Below are positions 43,480-51,755 of a DNA stretch of 64,000 nucleotides, one piece after another. A program made the translations under genes and the position numbers. Every line of letters begins with the position of its first letter. The first letter of the stretch is position 1. Below the pieces are notes generated by a model, which searched no databases, was not told where the DNA came from, and was given only the letters and a program-made list of their open reading frames with translations. Source of the DNA: Elusimicrobiota bacterium (GTDB lineage Bacteria > Elusimicrobiota > Elusimicrobia > UBA1565 > UBA9628); the NCBI GenBank assembly GCA_003452935.1, contig DMMY01000005.1:59333-123332 (forward strand), given 5' to 3'.

Positions 43480-44408
43480 GAGAGCACTCCGGCCTGGCGC
43501 AGGCCCGCGAGCAGGTTGGCCGCGGCCTCGCGCTCCATGCGGCCGCGGCATTCCTTGGCCGCGGAGCCCATGTGAGCGGTCAAGACCGTGCTGGGAAGCT
43601 CCTTCAGCGGCCCGCCGTAGGGCTCCTGGTGGAAGGTGTCGATTCCGGCCCCGGAAAGCCGGCCCTGGCGCAGGGCCTCGGCCAAAGCGTCCTCGTCGAC
43701 CAGGCCGCCGCGCGATGTGTTGATGAGCACGGCGCCGGGCCGCATCTGCGCCAGGGCCGCGGCGTCGATAAGGTGGCGGGTTTTCTCGCTTAAAGGCACG
43801 TGCAATGTGACGATGTGGCTGCTCTTGAGCAGTTCCGCGAAGGCCACCCGCCGCACGCCTTCGGCCTTGAATTCGCAGTCGTCGCAGGCCAGAACCGTGC
43901 AGCCGAAGCCGCGCAGGATGCGCGCCACGCGGCCGCCGATGCGTCCGTGGCCGACCACGCCCACGGTCTTGTCTCCCAAAAGCGCGCCCATGCAGGCTTC
44001 CCACTTGCCGCCCCGCACCCCGCGATCCGACTCGGCGATGCGGCGCAGGACCGAGAGCATCAGGCCCACGGCCAGCTCGGCTACGGCCTGGCTGGGCGCC
44101 TCGGGCGTGTTGAAGACCAGGATGCCGCGCTGCTGCGCGGCCTTGAGGTCCACGTTGTTGAGTCCCGTGCCCACGCGGGAGATGACCTTGAGCCCCGGGA
44201 CGCGGGAGAAGACTTCCTCGTTGAGGGGCTCGGTTCCGGCGATGAGCCCGCAGGCGCCTTGCAGCAGATCGATGCTTTCCGGTATCTGCAGGGTGCGGCC
44301 ATGGGGGTTAAGGGTCCATTGGACCCCTGCGGCCTTGAGCTCTTCCAGGGGCGCGGGGTCGGCTTTCCCGAAGCTGCGCGTGGAGATGAGGACCTTTGGA
44401 GAAGACAT
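43476..44408 (-). CDS. D-isomer-specific 2-hydroxyacid dehydrogenase
   Basis: 310 residues. The NAD-binding loop is VGVVGHGRIGGRVARILRGFG. The catalytic set appears in order: TSRGGLVDEDAL (Arg in NTSRGG), a Glu in FHQEPYG, and the His in TAHMGSAAKECRGRM. Most similar in form to phosphoglycerate dehydrogenases, but without their C-terminal ACT domain. Its place between an SDR, an epimerase and a cytidylyltransferase suggests it acts on a 2-keto or 2-hydroxy sugar acid and not in serine synthesis. The start overlaps the SDR stop as TAATG. Confidence 0.9.
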   Translation of the reverse strand: MSSPKVLISTRSFGKADPAPLEELKAAGVQWTLNPHGRTLQIPESIDLLQGACGLIAGTEPLNEEVFSRVPGLKVISRVGTGLNNVDLKAAQQRGILVFNTPEAPSQAVAELAVGLMLSVLRRIAESDRGVRGGKWEACMGALLGDKTVGVVGHGRIGGRVARILRGFGCTVLACDDCEFKAEGVRRVAFAELLKSSHIVTLHVPLSEKTRHLIDAAALAQMRPGAVLINTSRGGLVDEDALAEALRQGRLSGAGIDTFHQEPYGGPLKELPSTVLTAHMGSAAKECRGRMEREAAANLLAGLRQAGVLS

Positions 44409-45151
44409 TATTCGCCTCCGGTGACGGGCAGGATTTGGCCGGTGATGAAGCTGCCGGCTTGCGAGGCCAGATACAATGCGGCGCGGGCCACGTCCAGGGG
44501 CTCTCCGGCGCGGACCAGGGGAATGAGCGCGATGCGCTTGGCCATGTCCTTGGGAGCCTTGTCGTGGAAAGGGGTGAGGATTACGCCGGGGCGGATGGCG
44601 TTGACGAGAATGTTGTGCGCGGCCCCGGCCCGGGCAAAGGACAGGGTGAGGCTTTCCAGCGCGGCCTTGGCCGCGGCGTAGTGCGCGGAATTTGGAAAGC
44701 CCGCGAACTTGACGCCGATGGAGCTGATGTTGATGATGCGTCCGCCGCCGCGGCGCTTCATTATGGAGAAAGCGGCCTGGGAAAGGAGAAATGGAGCCTT
44801 GGCATGGAGCGCGAACGCCTCGTCAAAGGAACGCTCCGAGACCGCGTCCACCGGGGCTTGGCCAATGAGGGCTCCGGCGTTGTTGATCAGGATGTCGATA
44901 TGGCCCAGGCGCCGGACGCAGTCAACGATGAGCCGGCGGCAATCGGCGTTGCGGCGCAGATCAGCGCGCAGGGCCGCGTGCGGACCCGGAGCCGGGAGTT
45001 TTTTGAGCAAGGCGCGGGCCGCGGCCGCGCCCGCGTGATAGTGGAGCCCGATCTTGCAGCCGCGGGCCGCGAACTCCTGGGCCATGGCCGAGCCCAGGCC
45101 GCCCGAGGCGCCGGTGATGAGAACGACCTTGCCCTTGAGGCCCTGGAACAT
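44408..45151 (-). CDS. Classical short-chain dehydrogenase (FabG-like)
   Basis: 247 residues, with TGASGGLGSAMAQEFAARG, the NNAGALIG segment, and the catalytic Ser, Tyr and Lys in ISSIGVKFAG ... HYAAAKAALESLT, ending in a typical ILPVTGGE. It starts one base after the cytidylyltransferase stop. FabG-like proteins are diverse; in this operon a role in reducing a keto group of a sugar-acid precursor is more likely than fatty acid synthesis. The coenzyme is probably NADP or NAD, but this cannot be read with certainty. Confidence 0.9.
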   Translation of the reverse strand: MFQGLKGKVVLITGASGGLGSAMAQEFAARGCKIGLHYHAGAAAARALLKKLPAPGPHAALRADLRRNADCRRLIVDCVRRLGHIDILINNAGALIGQAPVDAVSERSFDEAFALHAKAPFLLSQAAFSIMKRRGGGRIINISSIGVKFAGFPNSAHYAAAKAALESLTLSFARAGAAHNILVNAIRPGVILTPFHDKAPKDMAKRIALIPLVRAGEPLDVARAALYLASQAGSFITGQILPVTGGE

Positions 45152-45913
45152 TCAGCTTCCCTTTTCCGCGCCGGCCTCGACGTAGCCGTGCCGGCGCAGC
45201 CACAGCTCGACACCGGGCATCTGCCAGTCGTAGTCCACGTCGCAGCCGCCCCATTGCTTGAGCGGGAATATCCGGCGGCCCATCCATTTCTGCGGCAGGA
45301 GCCCGTTCTTGAGGTTTTCCAGGCACTGCGGCCGCACGATGGAAACGCCCATGTCCGCGAACCAGACGTCGCCCTGGGAGTCTCGGTCGCAGTTGAGCGT
45401 GTTGGGATCGCCGAAGGTCCGAAAAGGCACGAAGGGTTCGAGCAGTCCCTCGGAGGTCTCGCGCCGCGCGCGCAAGGGGCTCCACATGTTGTAGCGCGAC
45501 ACGCTCACGGCCGAGTCTATATTGGGATTGGCGCGCAGGGCCGCGATGCCCTGGTCGATGAGTTCCCCGGTGACCGTGGGCGCGTTGCAGAACAGCAGGA
45601 CCAGGAGCTCGAGCTCCTGGTTTTCCCGGCGCAGCTCGTCGCGGATGACGCGGTAGCCGTGGGCGAAAGCGTCCTCGCCCAAGGCCTGCGGGGTGCAGAG
45701 CTCGGCCGGGCGTTCGATGATCCGGGCTCCGTATTGCGCGGCCACGGCCTTGATGCCCGGAGAATCGGTGGAGACGTAGGACCTCGCCACGTGCCGGGAC
45801 GCCTTGGCCGCGAGCAGGGGGTAGGCCATCATGGGACGGCCCAGGACCAGCGTGGTGTTCTTGCCGGGAAAGCCCCGGCTGCCGTCCCGGCCCAGCAATA
45901 AGGCGCAGATCAT
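45152..45913 (-). CDS. Cytidylyltransferase (acylneuraminate/CMP-sugar type)
   Basis: 253 residues. ALLLGRDGSRGFPGKNTTLVLGRPMM is split by the P-loop-like RDGSRGFPGKN, the family's CTP-binding signature (RxGSKGxPxKN). Also seen are SYVSTDSPGIKAVAAQYG and LLVLLFCNAPTVT. The C-terminal part is longer than in NeuA and contains CDVDYDWQMPGVELWLRRHG, where the D-x-D-W motif of CMP-NeuAc/CMP-Kdo synthetases is expected (DIDxxxD). It should activate an acidic sugar to its CMP form. It overlaps the radical SAM/SPASM gene (ATGA). The second cytidylyltransferase of the window (51.8 kb) is of a different type. Confidence 0.85.
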   Translation of the reverse strand: MICALLLGRDGSRGFPGKNTTLVLGRPMMAYPLLAAKASRHVARSYVSTDSPGIKAVAAQYGARIIERPAELCTPQALGEDAFAHGYRVIRDELRRENQELELLVLLFCNAPTVTGELIDQGIAALRANPNIDSAVSVSRYNMWSPLRARRETSEGLLEPFVPFRTFGDPNTLNCDRDSQGDVWFADMGVSIVRPQCLENLKNGLLPQKWMGRRIFPLKQWGGCDVDYDWQMPGVELWLRRHGYVEAGAEKGS

Positions 45914-46929
45914 GGCGTATGGCCTCCGTTTTTGGCGCGTTTTTCGAGTTCCATGGCCCGATAGGAGCAGCGATCGCAGGCCGGCAGCTCGTGCGCCCGC
46001 CCGTCCCTGTGCAAATTACGGATCTCTTGGGCCCGGCCGCCGGTCCAGGCCTCGCTGATGGTCATTTGGGCCGCGTTGCCCAGGGCCATGAGGCTGAAAT
46101 CGGAAACCCCGTGCATGAGGCAGGGCAGGATGGTTCCGTCCCAAAGGATGGTCATGCGCTGCCAGGGAAAAGGGCAGGCCCACTGCGCGCGACGGCCCCG
46201 GTGGTCGTCCTGGGGGCCTTCTCGCCGCGCGTCGAGATAAGCGACCTCGTCGGCATGGGCCTGCCACATGGCCATGAAGTCCTGGAATCGGGGCTTGAGC
46301 TCGGGCAAAAGCACGGTCTGTATCCGGATCTGGGGGTGGCTGGCCTGGCGCCTGGCCCGGATTCCCTTGAGCGCGCGGATGTTGGCGCAGACCTTGTCGA
46401 AGTCCGCGCCTACGCGCTGGCGCTCATAGACTTCTTTGGTCGTGCCTTCGAAGGAAATCGATATTCGGTCCAGGCCCGCGTCGATGAGGCGGTTGAACTT
46501 GTCCGCGTCAAGCAGGGTCGCGTTGGTGTTGAAATACACGTCGAGTATTCCCCGCTTCTTGGCGTAGGCCACCATCTCGTCGAGCTTGGGGTGCAGGAGC
46601 GGCTCGCCGCGCAAGCTCAGCTTGATCGCGGGCAGGCCGTGCTCCGCGCCCTCGTCGATGATGCGCTTGAAGAGTTCCAAGCGCATGTAGCCCGCGGCCT
46701 TGGGGCCCCAGTTGGCCTGGGTCGTGGCGCAGAAAGGGCAGCGCAGATTGCAGGCGCAGGTGGACTCCAGGTCGAGGTTCAGCGGAAAGTCCGCGACGTG
46801 GAATTTGCCGGGATTTTCCATCCACTGGCGACGATACTCCTGGAAACGGTCCTCGGCCCGGCGGCGGTCGAAGACCGAGGTCTTGGTCAGGGAATGGAAG
46901 TTGCTGTTGGCTGATGTGGAGGCTTTCAT
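45910..46929 (-). CDS. Radical SAM protein with SPASM-like C-terminus
   Basis: 339 residues. The Fe-S motif is CNLRCPFCA near residue 60, within DLESTCACNLRCPFC. LSLRGEPLLHPKLDEMVAYA, YFNTNATLLDADKF and GLDRISISFEG are standard core strands. The C-terminal region carries CPFPWQRMTILWDGTILPC and a CDRC pair near the end, as in SPASM/twitch domains with an auxiliary cluster. Members of this group modify peptides, sugars (for example dehydrogenation or epimerisation) or alcohols. It is the first gene of the 46.9-36.6 kb operon, directly before a cytidylyltransferase. A sugar-related role is inferred from context. Confidence 0.88.
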   Translation of the reverse strand: MKASTSANSNFHSLTKTSVFDRRRAEDRFQEYRRQWMENPGKFHVADFPLNLDLESTCACNLRCPFCATTQANWGPKAAGYMRLELFKRIIDEGAEHGLPAIKLSLRGEPLLHPKLDEMVAYAKKRGILDVYFNTNATLLDADKFNRLIDAGLDRISISFEGTTKEVYERQRVGADFDKVCANIRALKGIRARRQASHPQIRIQTVLLPELKPRFQDFMAMWQAHADEVAYLDARREGPQDDHRGRRAQWACPFPWQRMTILWDGTILPCLMHGVSDFSLMALGNAAQMTISEAWTGGRAQEIRNLHRDGRAHELPACDRCSYRAMELEKRAKNGGHTP

Positions 46930-46956
46930 GGCATTGCCGGCGGCGCAGGGTTGACT

Positions 46957-46967
46957 ACGATAATCGT
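46957..46967. promoter_or_regulatory. Palindrome just after the -10 of the SPASM-gene operon
   Basis: ACGATAATCGT, a perfect 11-base inverted repeat beginning 1-2 bases downstream of TGCTATAAT. Its position at the transcription start is like that of the GTTCAA operator elsewhere, but the sequence differs, so a different regulator is implied if it is functional. Confidence 0.4.
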
Positions 46968-46968
46968 C

Positions 46969-46977
46969 ATTATAGCA
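46969..46977 (-). promoter_or_regulatory. Extended -10 promoter of the 46.9-36.6 kb operon
   Basis: TGCTATAAT on the minus strand, with an A/T-rich tract upstream and no good -35. It is located in the 63-base gap after the radical SAM gene of the pseudaminate operon. Confidence 0.5.
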
Positions 46978-46992
46978 AAACCTTTTTTGGGC

Positions 46993-48501
46993 TCACACGA
47001 TCCTCTTGATCAGGCGCTTGACCGGGGCCGGAACCAGGCGGCGCAGATTCCCGGGCACCAAGCCCGACGCCTTGTAGGCCAGCATTGCCAGCACATAGCG
47101 CGGCAGGCCGGCCTTGCGCCGGCTGCGCAAGTCCACTTCCCGCTGGATGAGGAAGCACCAATTTGCCCATTCCCGATCCGGAGCCGCGGTGAGGTTGAGC
47201 AATGGGCCGCCTCCGCAGTCGGCGACCTCATCGAGATAGGATTCCACGTCCTTGACCAGCCCCCGTTCCTCGATGGTTTTCCAGACCGGGGTCTCGGGCA
47301 AGGCTATGAGGTAATTGACCGAGACTTGCGGGGCGCTGATTTCTTCCAAGAAACGGATAGTCTCGGAGATTGTTTCCCGGGTCTCGGCCGGAGCGCCTAT
47401 GACAATTTGAATCGGCGCGTGGAGGCCGATTCTGCGGGCCAGCAGGGTCATATCTCGGTTTTGGGCGGCCGTGGCGCCCTTGCAGAATTGGCGTAAGACT
47501 TGGTCGGAGCCGGATTCGTGGCCGAATCCTATTTCCAGGCAGCCGGTGTCGCGCAAACGGGACAATAGAGCCTCGTCGACCTTGTCCACGCGGGCTCCGG
47601 CCACGATGTAGAAAAGGCCGGGCATTTCGCGCTCCAGGGCGGAGCAGAAATCCCGCACCCATTGCGTGTCCGAGTTGAAGAGTTCGTCGCTGACCAGGAA
47701 GCCCTGGAAGCCGTAGCGTTCCTTGAGCAGGCGCATGTGCGCCAGGACGTAGCCCACGCTGTGCCGGCGCACGCCCTTGACGTGGCGGTAGCAGAACAGG
47801 CAGCGGTGCGTGCAGCCCCGGGACGTGATGATGGGAATGTAGCGGTCCCCGTGCCGGGTCAGTTTCGCGGCGCGTTCGGCCAGGCCGGGAATCTCTTTAA
47901 TAGCCTGGCCGTAGGAACCAGACCAGTCCGCAAGGCTGCGTCCGTAGGCCGCGACGTCGATGAGATGGTAGGCTGGCAAGGGGATGGAGTCGAGGTTTTC
48001 GATCTGGGGCGGCGGCGCATTGCGCTGCGCCTTGCCGTCCTTAAGCCAGGATATTCCCGGCACCTCGGTCCAGCTTTGTCCTTGGCTGACGCGCTCAAGG
48101 AATAAGGGCAGGCTTGTCTCGGTCTCGCCGTGAAAGACCGCGTCCAAGCCGGCTTGCTCCAGAAGCCAGGGAGCGGTCGAGGCCAAAGGGCCTCCGGCCA
48201 CGTGGATGATCCCCGGGAACTTCTCGCGCAAATGGCGGCTCAAGCGCTTGGCCCGGCCGTAGGACGTGGCGATGCCGCCATAGCCTATGACCCGGGGACG
48301 CAGTTCCTCGACGGCCCGGTCGATTTCTTTGAAGTCGCCCCCATCGAAGCGCTCCAGCTCGCGGTCGTTGAGATAGGGGTCGATGATGCGCGCCTGATGG
48401 CCGCAGCGCTCCATGATGGCGCCGGCGTAGAGCAGTCCCATGGGCACCGAGAATCCGCCCGAGCCGCGGCGCGAGGGCGCGTTGACGAGGAGAATGTTCA
48501 C
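46993..48501 (-). CDS. B12-binding radical SAM protein
   Basis: 502 residues. MNILLVNAPSRRGSGGF opens a cobalamin-binding domain (VPMGLLYAGAIMERCGHQARI, GGPLASTAPWLL), followed by the radical SAM core with SRGCTHRCLFCYRHVKG (CxxxCxxC), FLVSDELFNSD and IGFGHESGSDQVLRQF. The C-terminal ~100 residues are helical and basic (RLVPAPVKRLIKRIV), possibly membrane-touching. It is the last gene of the pseudaminate operon, overlapping the Wzx gene by ATGA. It is the third B12-radical SAM protein of the locus and could modify the finished glycan or its lipid carrier; the reaction is unknown. Confidence 0.85.
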   Translation of the reverse strand: MNILLVNAPSRRGSGGFSVPMGLLYAGAIMERCGHQARIIDPYLNDRELERFDGGDFKEIDRAVEELRPRVIGYGGIATSYGRAKRLSRHLREKFPGIIHVAGGPLASTAPWLLEQAGLDAVFHGETETSLPLFLERVSQGQSWTEVPGISWLKDGKAQRNAPPPQIENLDSIPLPAYHLIDVAAYGRSLADWSGSYGQAIKEIPGLAERAAKLTRHGDRYIPIITSRGCTHRCLFCYRHVKGVRRHSVGYVLAHMRLLKERYGFQGFLVSDELFNSDTQWVRDFCSALEREMPGLFYIVAGARVDKVDEALLSRLRDTGCLEIGFGHESGSDQVLRQFCKGATAAQNRDMTLLARRIGLHAPIQIVIGAPAETRETISETIRFLEEISAPQVSVNYLIALPETPVWKTIEERGLVKDVESYLDEVADCGGGPLLNLTAAPDREWANWCFLIQREVDLRSRRKAGLPRYVLAMLAYKASGLVPGNLRRLVPAPVKRLIKRIV

Positions 48502-50009
48502 GCGCGCCGCTCCAGGCCCAGGAGCTTGTGGACTTCGGCGCGCTCTTCAGGGGAAAGCATGAGGAAGTAGTAGGCTGAGAGAGCCAGGCCGTAGGCCGCG
48601 GCCATCTCAGCCAAGGTCGCGATCAGGTTCGCGGGATAAGCGAAACGAAAAGCCAGGCCGCAAAACCCGGCCGCCAACGCGTAGAGCGGCAAATTGGGCC
48701 GCACCGAGCGGTTGAAGAACTCGGAGAACGGAACGGCCAGGCTGCGCAAGGACAGGCGCATGACCAGCGGGAAGCCGACGAGCACCATGGAGGCGCTCAG
48801 GCCCACGGCCATGGCCGTGACCCCAAGGGGACGGATCAGGGATACGCCGATGACCATGTTGGCCGCGGCCACGGCCGCGCTGATGAACATGGGCTCGCGC
48901 ACGATTCCCTTGGCCGAGAGCATGGACCCCGCCAACTCGCTGGTGCCGTTGAATAGCCAGAAGAAGATGATGATGCGCGCGGGCAGAACGCTCTCCTCGA
49001 ATCCGGGTCCCATCCAGGTCAGGATGAAGGGCTTGACGAAGAAGAGCATGATGACCACCACGGGCACGAACATGGCGCTCATGAGCTTGGTCCCGGTGAA
49101 GAGCAGGCGGCGCTGGCCCGCGAAGTCGCCCTGGCCTTCCATCTGGGAGGCGATGGTCCAGGGCGGGCCGCCGAGCGAGCCGTTGATGGTGCGGAATATG
49201 CTCTGCACGTTGAAGGCGATGGCGTAGACCGTGACCGCGGAGAGGGAAAGGAAGTGGCCGATGATCAGATTGTGGACCTGGAAGAGGAAGATGTTGATCA
49301 GCGCGCTTATGAATATGTACATGCTGAAGCTGAAGATGAGCCGGTAGGTGTCCATGTCGAGGCACGGAAAACGGAGCCGGAACCGAGCCCGGCCGCGGGA
49401 GACCAGGAAGAGCGCGAGGTTGCCCAGAATGGTCAGGGATTGCGACAAAAGCAGCAGTTCCACGATGCCGCGGCCGCTCTTGAGCAGCATGACCGCGCCC
49501 AGGGCGTTGGCGAGCTGGGCGATGATGTTGACGAGGGAATCCGCGCCCCAGAGCTGCAGGCCTTGGGCCACGCCGCGGAAAGTGCTCGAAGGCCACATGA
49601 GCACGGCCGTGGCCGCGGCTACGAGGAAGAGCCGGCGCACGATCTCGCGGTTCTCCGCCCCGACCTGGAAGAAGTCCGTGAACCAATGGCCGCAGGCGAG
49701 CATCATCAGGGAGATGGCGATTCCCACCAGGACGTAGAAAGAAAACGACGCGCTGATGATTCGGTCGACCCGGTCCTGGTCCCCCTTGCCCGTGTATTCG
49801 GCCACGTACTTGGTCAGGGCCGACATGATCTTGAAGTCGAGCAGGCCCAGGTAGCCGGTCACGGTCAGGACGATGGTGTAGACTCCGTAGACGTCCTTGC
49901 CCACGTGGCGGACGATGAAGGGCAGGATGGCCAAATTGACCAGGACGGTCACGGCCCGGTTCATGGCCGTCAGGCGCATGTTGGCTCCGATGAGGCGTAT
50001 CCGGGACAT
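48498..50009 (-). CDS. Wzx-type polysaccharide flippase
   Basis: 503 residues from ATG 50009, two bases after the preceding stop. Longer in-frame readings would run through the upstream gene. About fourteen transmembrane helices. Typical features are MNRAVTVLVNLAILPFIVRHVG with the GKDVYGVYTI turn, LLDFKIMSALTKYVAEYTG and a PPWTIASQMEGQ cytosolic segment. Wzx proteins move undecaprenyl-diphosphate-linked oligosaccharide across the inner membrane. It is located between the LIC12162-like transferase and the radical SAM gene in the pseudaminate operon. A second flippase domain exists in the GT-Wzx fusion, so the locus probably exports two different repeat units. Confidence 0.9.
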   Translation of the reverse strand: MSRIRLIGANMRLTAMNRAVTVLVNLAILPFIVRHVGKDVYGVYTIVLTVTGYLGLLDFKIMSALTKYVAEYTGKGDQDRVDRIISASFSFYVLVGIAISLMMLACGHWFTDFFQVGAENREIVRRLFLVAAATAVLMWPSSTFRGVAQGLQLWGADSLVNIIAQLANALGAVMLLKSGRGIVELLLLSQSLTILGNLALFLVSRGRARFRLRFPCLDMDTYRLIFSFSMYIFISALINIFLFQVHNLIIGHFLSLSAVTVYAIAFNVQSIFRTINGSLGGPPWTIASQMEGQGDFAGQRRLLFTGTKLMSAMFVPVVVIMLFFVKPFILTWMGPGFEESVLPARIIIFFWLFNGTSELAGSMLSAKGIVREPMFISAAVAAANMVIGVSLIRPLGVTAMAVGLSASMVLVGFPLVMRLSLRSLAVPFSEFFNRSVRPNLPLYALAAGFCGLAFRFAYPANLIATLAEMAAAYGLALSAYYFLMLSPEERAEVHKLLGLERRA

Positions 50010-50011
50010 GC

Positions 50012-51751
50012 CTAGGCTCCCAACTCCCGGCGCAAGGTCTCGGTCCAGACCCTTGGCCAGTCCGCCGAGGTGCGGGCGTAGCGCTCGACAAAGGCGGCGC
50101 GCGCGGCCCGGGTCTTGGGCTGTTGCCACCAAGCCTCGGGATCGTCCCATATCCGCAGCGCGTGGCGCGCCGCTGACTCGGGGTCCGGATGCACGACGCC
50201 CGCCTCGCGCAGAGCCTCGAAATAGGGCCGCGCTTCTTCGCGGCTTTCCCAAAGGCTGTCCTGCCAGAAGTGCACGCTGGGCTTGTCCAAGGCCAGTATC
50301 TCGGAGAAAGGCGTGCCGGGATAGTCCGTGACAGCCAGGCGCGTCGTTGAGAGACGTTGGCGCAGCGGAACCGAGGCTTGGTCGCGGCGCAGGTTCGGGA
50401 AGCGCCGGCTTAGACGCTGACGCAGGCCCCAGCCGTAGTCGTGAGGATAGGGCCGCAAGCAGGCCTGGCTGATCCGCGGGCCCAAGCCGGCCAGGAACCG
50501 CTCCAGCCACGAGAAATATTCTTCCCATTGCCAGCCCAGTGGGTGGGGAAAAAGGTGGTGCGCGTTGCGCACGTTCTCGACGGAGAAAATCAGGACGTCC
50601 TCGCCGCTGGACCGGGCCGGACTGGCGCCGGAGGATAATCGCGGGACCGGCAAGTCTTGGGCCCGGTTGTCTTGCGCCGAGGCGGACCAACCCCAGGTGA
50701 AAAACCGGTCGCAGACCTCGCGCTCGTGTCTTTCAGCCAGAGAATATTTCGCCGTTCCATATTGCCCGCCATGCTGAAGTCCCCAGAGCCGCGCGCCCCG
50801 TTCCACCCATTCCGCGGCCGCCAGCTTGAAGGTCTCATTGTAATAGAGCCCGGTGCTGGCCATGACGGCGCGCGGTACGTGGGAACTTTGACCCAAAGAT
50901 GACTGCCGCGCCGCGGCAAAGCCTTCCAGCAAGATCGTCGGCAGAGCCCAAGGCAGGGAGCTGACGAGCAGCCGCTCGAACTCGTCTCGGGTCTTAAGTC
51001 CGCCCAGGCCCTGGTGGCGGGAGTCGTCGACAGGCGCCGCGCGCTGGGGGAAGCTGCCGGAAACCAGCAAAGGCAGGGCCTGGCCGCGCATCTTTTGGAC
51101 CAATCGCCAAAGCAGGCGGCGGCCCGCGGGGTAGAGGTCGTCGGAAACTATTTTAGGCCTCAAAAGCGAGATCGCGCATCGGCTGGCAAATCCCAAAATG
51201 CGGTCGCTGGGATTGCGGGGCGGGAGCTTAGGCGTCGGAGGGGGCGCGTGCCTGCGAGCCGGGAAGTCCCGGCCCAGGAATCGGAATATGTGGGAGTAGA
51301 GCTGGAGATTGCAATGGTCCGTGTGGTAGAAGCGGTGGAAATCAGCCGCGTCGCGCGGGATGTAGAAGTCCTCAACGGCCAGGACCAAAGATCTTGCGTC
51401 CGGGTATTCCTTTAGAGCTTCCACGATCTGGGTGTAGCGGTCAAAGAGCTGGTGCGTGTAATAGAGCAGCCAAGGGCCGGCGAGTATGCGCCAGTAGCGC
51501 GGGCTTAGCGCAACGCCATGAACCGCGTTGAGATAGTCGGCGAGCTTGGCCAAAAGTTCAGGCTGAAGATCGCCGCAATAGGCCGCGGCGCGCTCCAGGC
51601 GGGCTCTGTCGTCCCAGACATTGCCCAGCCGGCGGGAGCGGACGTCGGCGAGCCAGTCCGGATCATCGTAGCGGACGCACCAAGGGCCCAAGAGAAGCAC
51701 CTCGTCTTGGGTGTCCCAGAACTCCTTGAGCGCCGTGGTGGCCAGGAACAA
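50012..51751 (-). CDS. LIC12162-family transferase
   Basis: 579 residues from a TTG at 51749-51751, selected because AAGGAG lies 9 bases upstream and the protein then begins LFLATTALKEFWDTQDEVLL, the conserved opening of this Leptospira O-antigen family (FLATTALKEFWD ... LGPWCVRYD). The C-terminal half is GT-B-like, with LAVTDYPGTPFSEILALDKPSVHFW and RPYPHDYGWGLRQRL. Family members are presumed to transfer unusual sugars such as nonulosonates to polysaccharide or lipid. Its position directly after the pseudaminate synthesis genes makes it the candidate pseudaminyltransferase. It starts 4 bases after the cytidylyltransferase stop. Confidence 0.82.
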   Translation of the reverse strand: MFLATTALKEFWDTQDEVLLLGPWCVRYDDPDWLADVRSRRLGNVWDDRARLERAAAYCGDLQPELLAKLADYLNAVHGVALSPRYWRILAGPWLLYYTHQLFDRYTQIVEALKEYPDARSLVLAVEDFYIPRDAADFHRFYHTDHCNLQLYSHIFRFLGRDFPARRHAPPPTPKLPPRNPSDRILGFASRCAISLLRPKIVSDDLYPAGRRLLWRLVQKMRGQALPLLVSGSFPQRAAPVDDSRHQGLGGLKTRDEFERLLVSSLPWALPTILLEGFAAARQSSLGQSSHVPRAVMASTGLYYNETFKLAAAEWVERGARLWGLQHGGQYGTAKYSLAERHEREVCDRFFTWGWSASAQDNRAQDLPVPRLSSGASPARSSGEDVLIFSVENVRNAHHLFPHPLGWQWEEYFSWLERFLAGLGPRISQACLRPYPHDYGWGLRQRLSRRFPNLRRDQASVPLRQRLSTTRLAVTDYPGTPFSEILALDKPSVHFWQDSLWESREEARPYFEALREAGVVHPDPESAARHALRIWDDPEAWWQQPKTRAARAAFVERYARTSADWPRVWTETLRRELGA

Positions 51752-51755
51752 AGAG

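Noticed and set aside
50010..50690. Extension of the Wzx protein into the upstream gene
   Set aside because: Arg/Pro/Gly-rich out-of-frame reading of the LIC12162-like gene; the flippase starts cleanly at ATG 50009.
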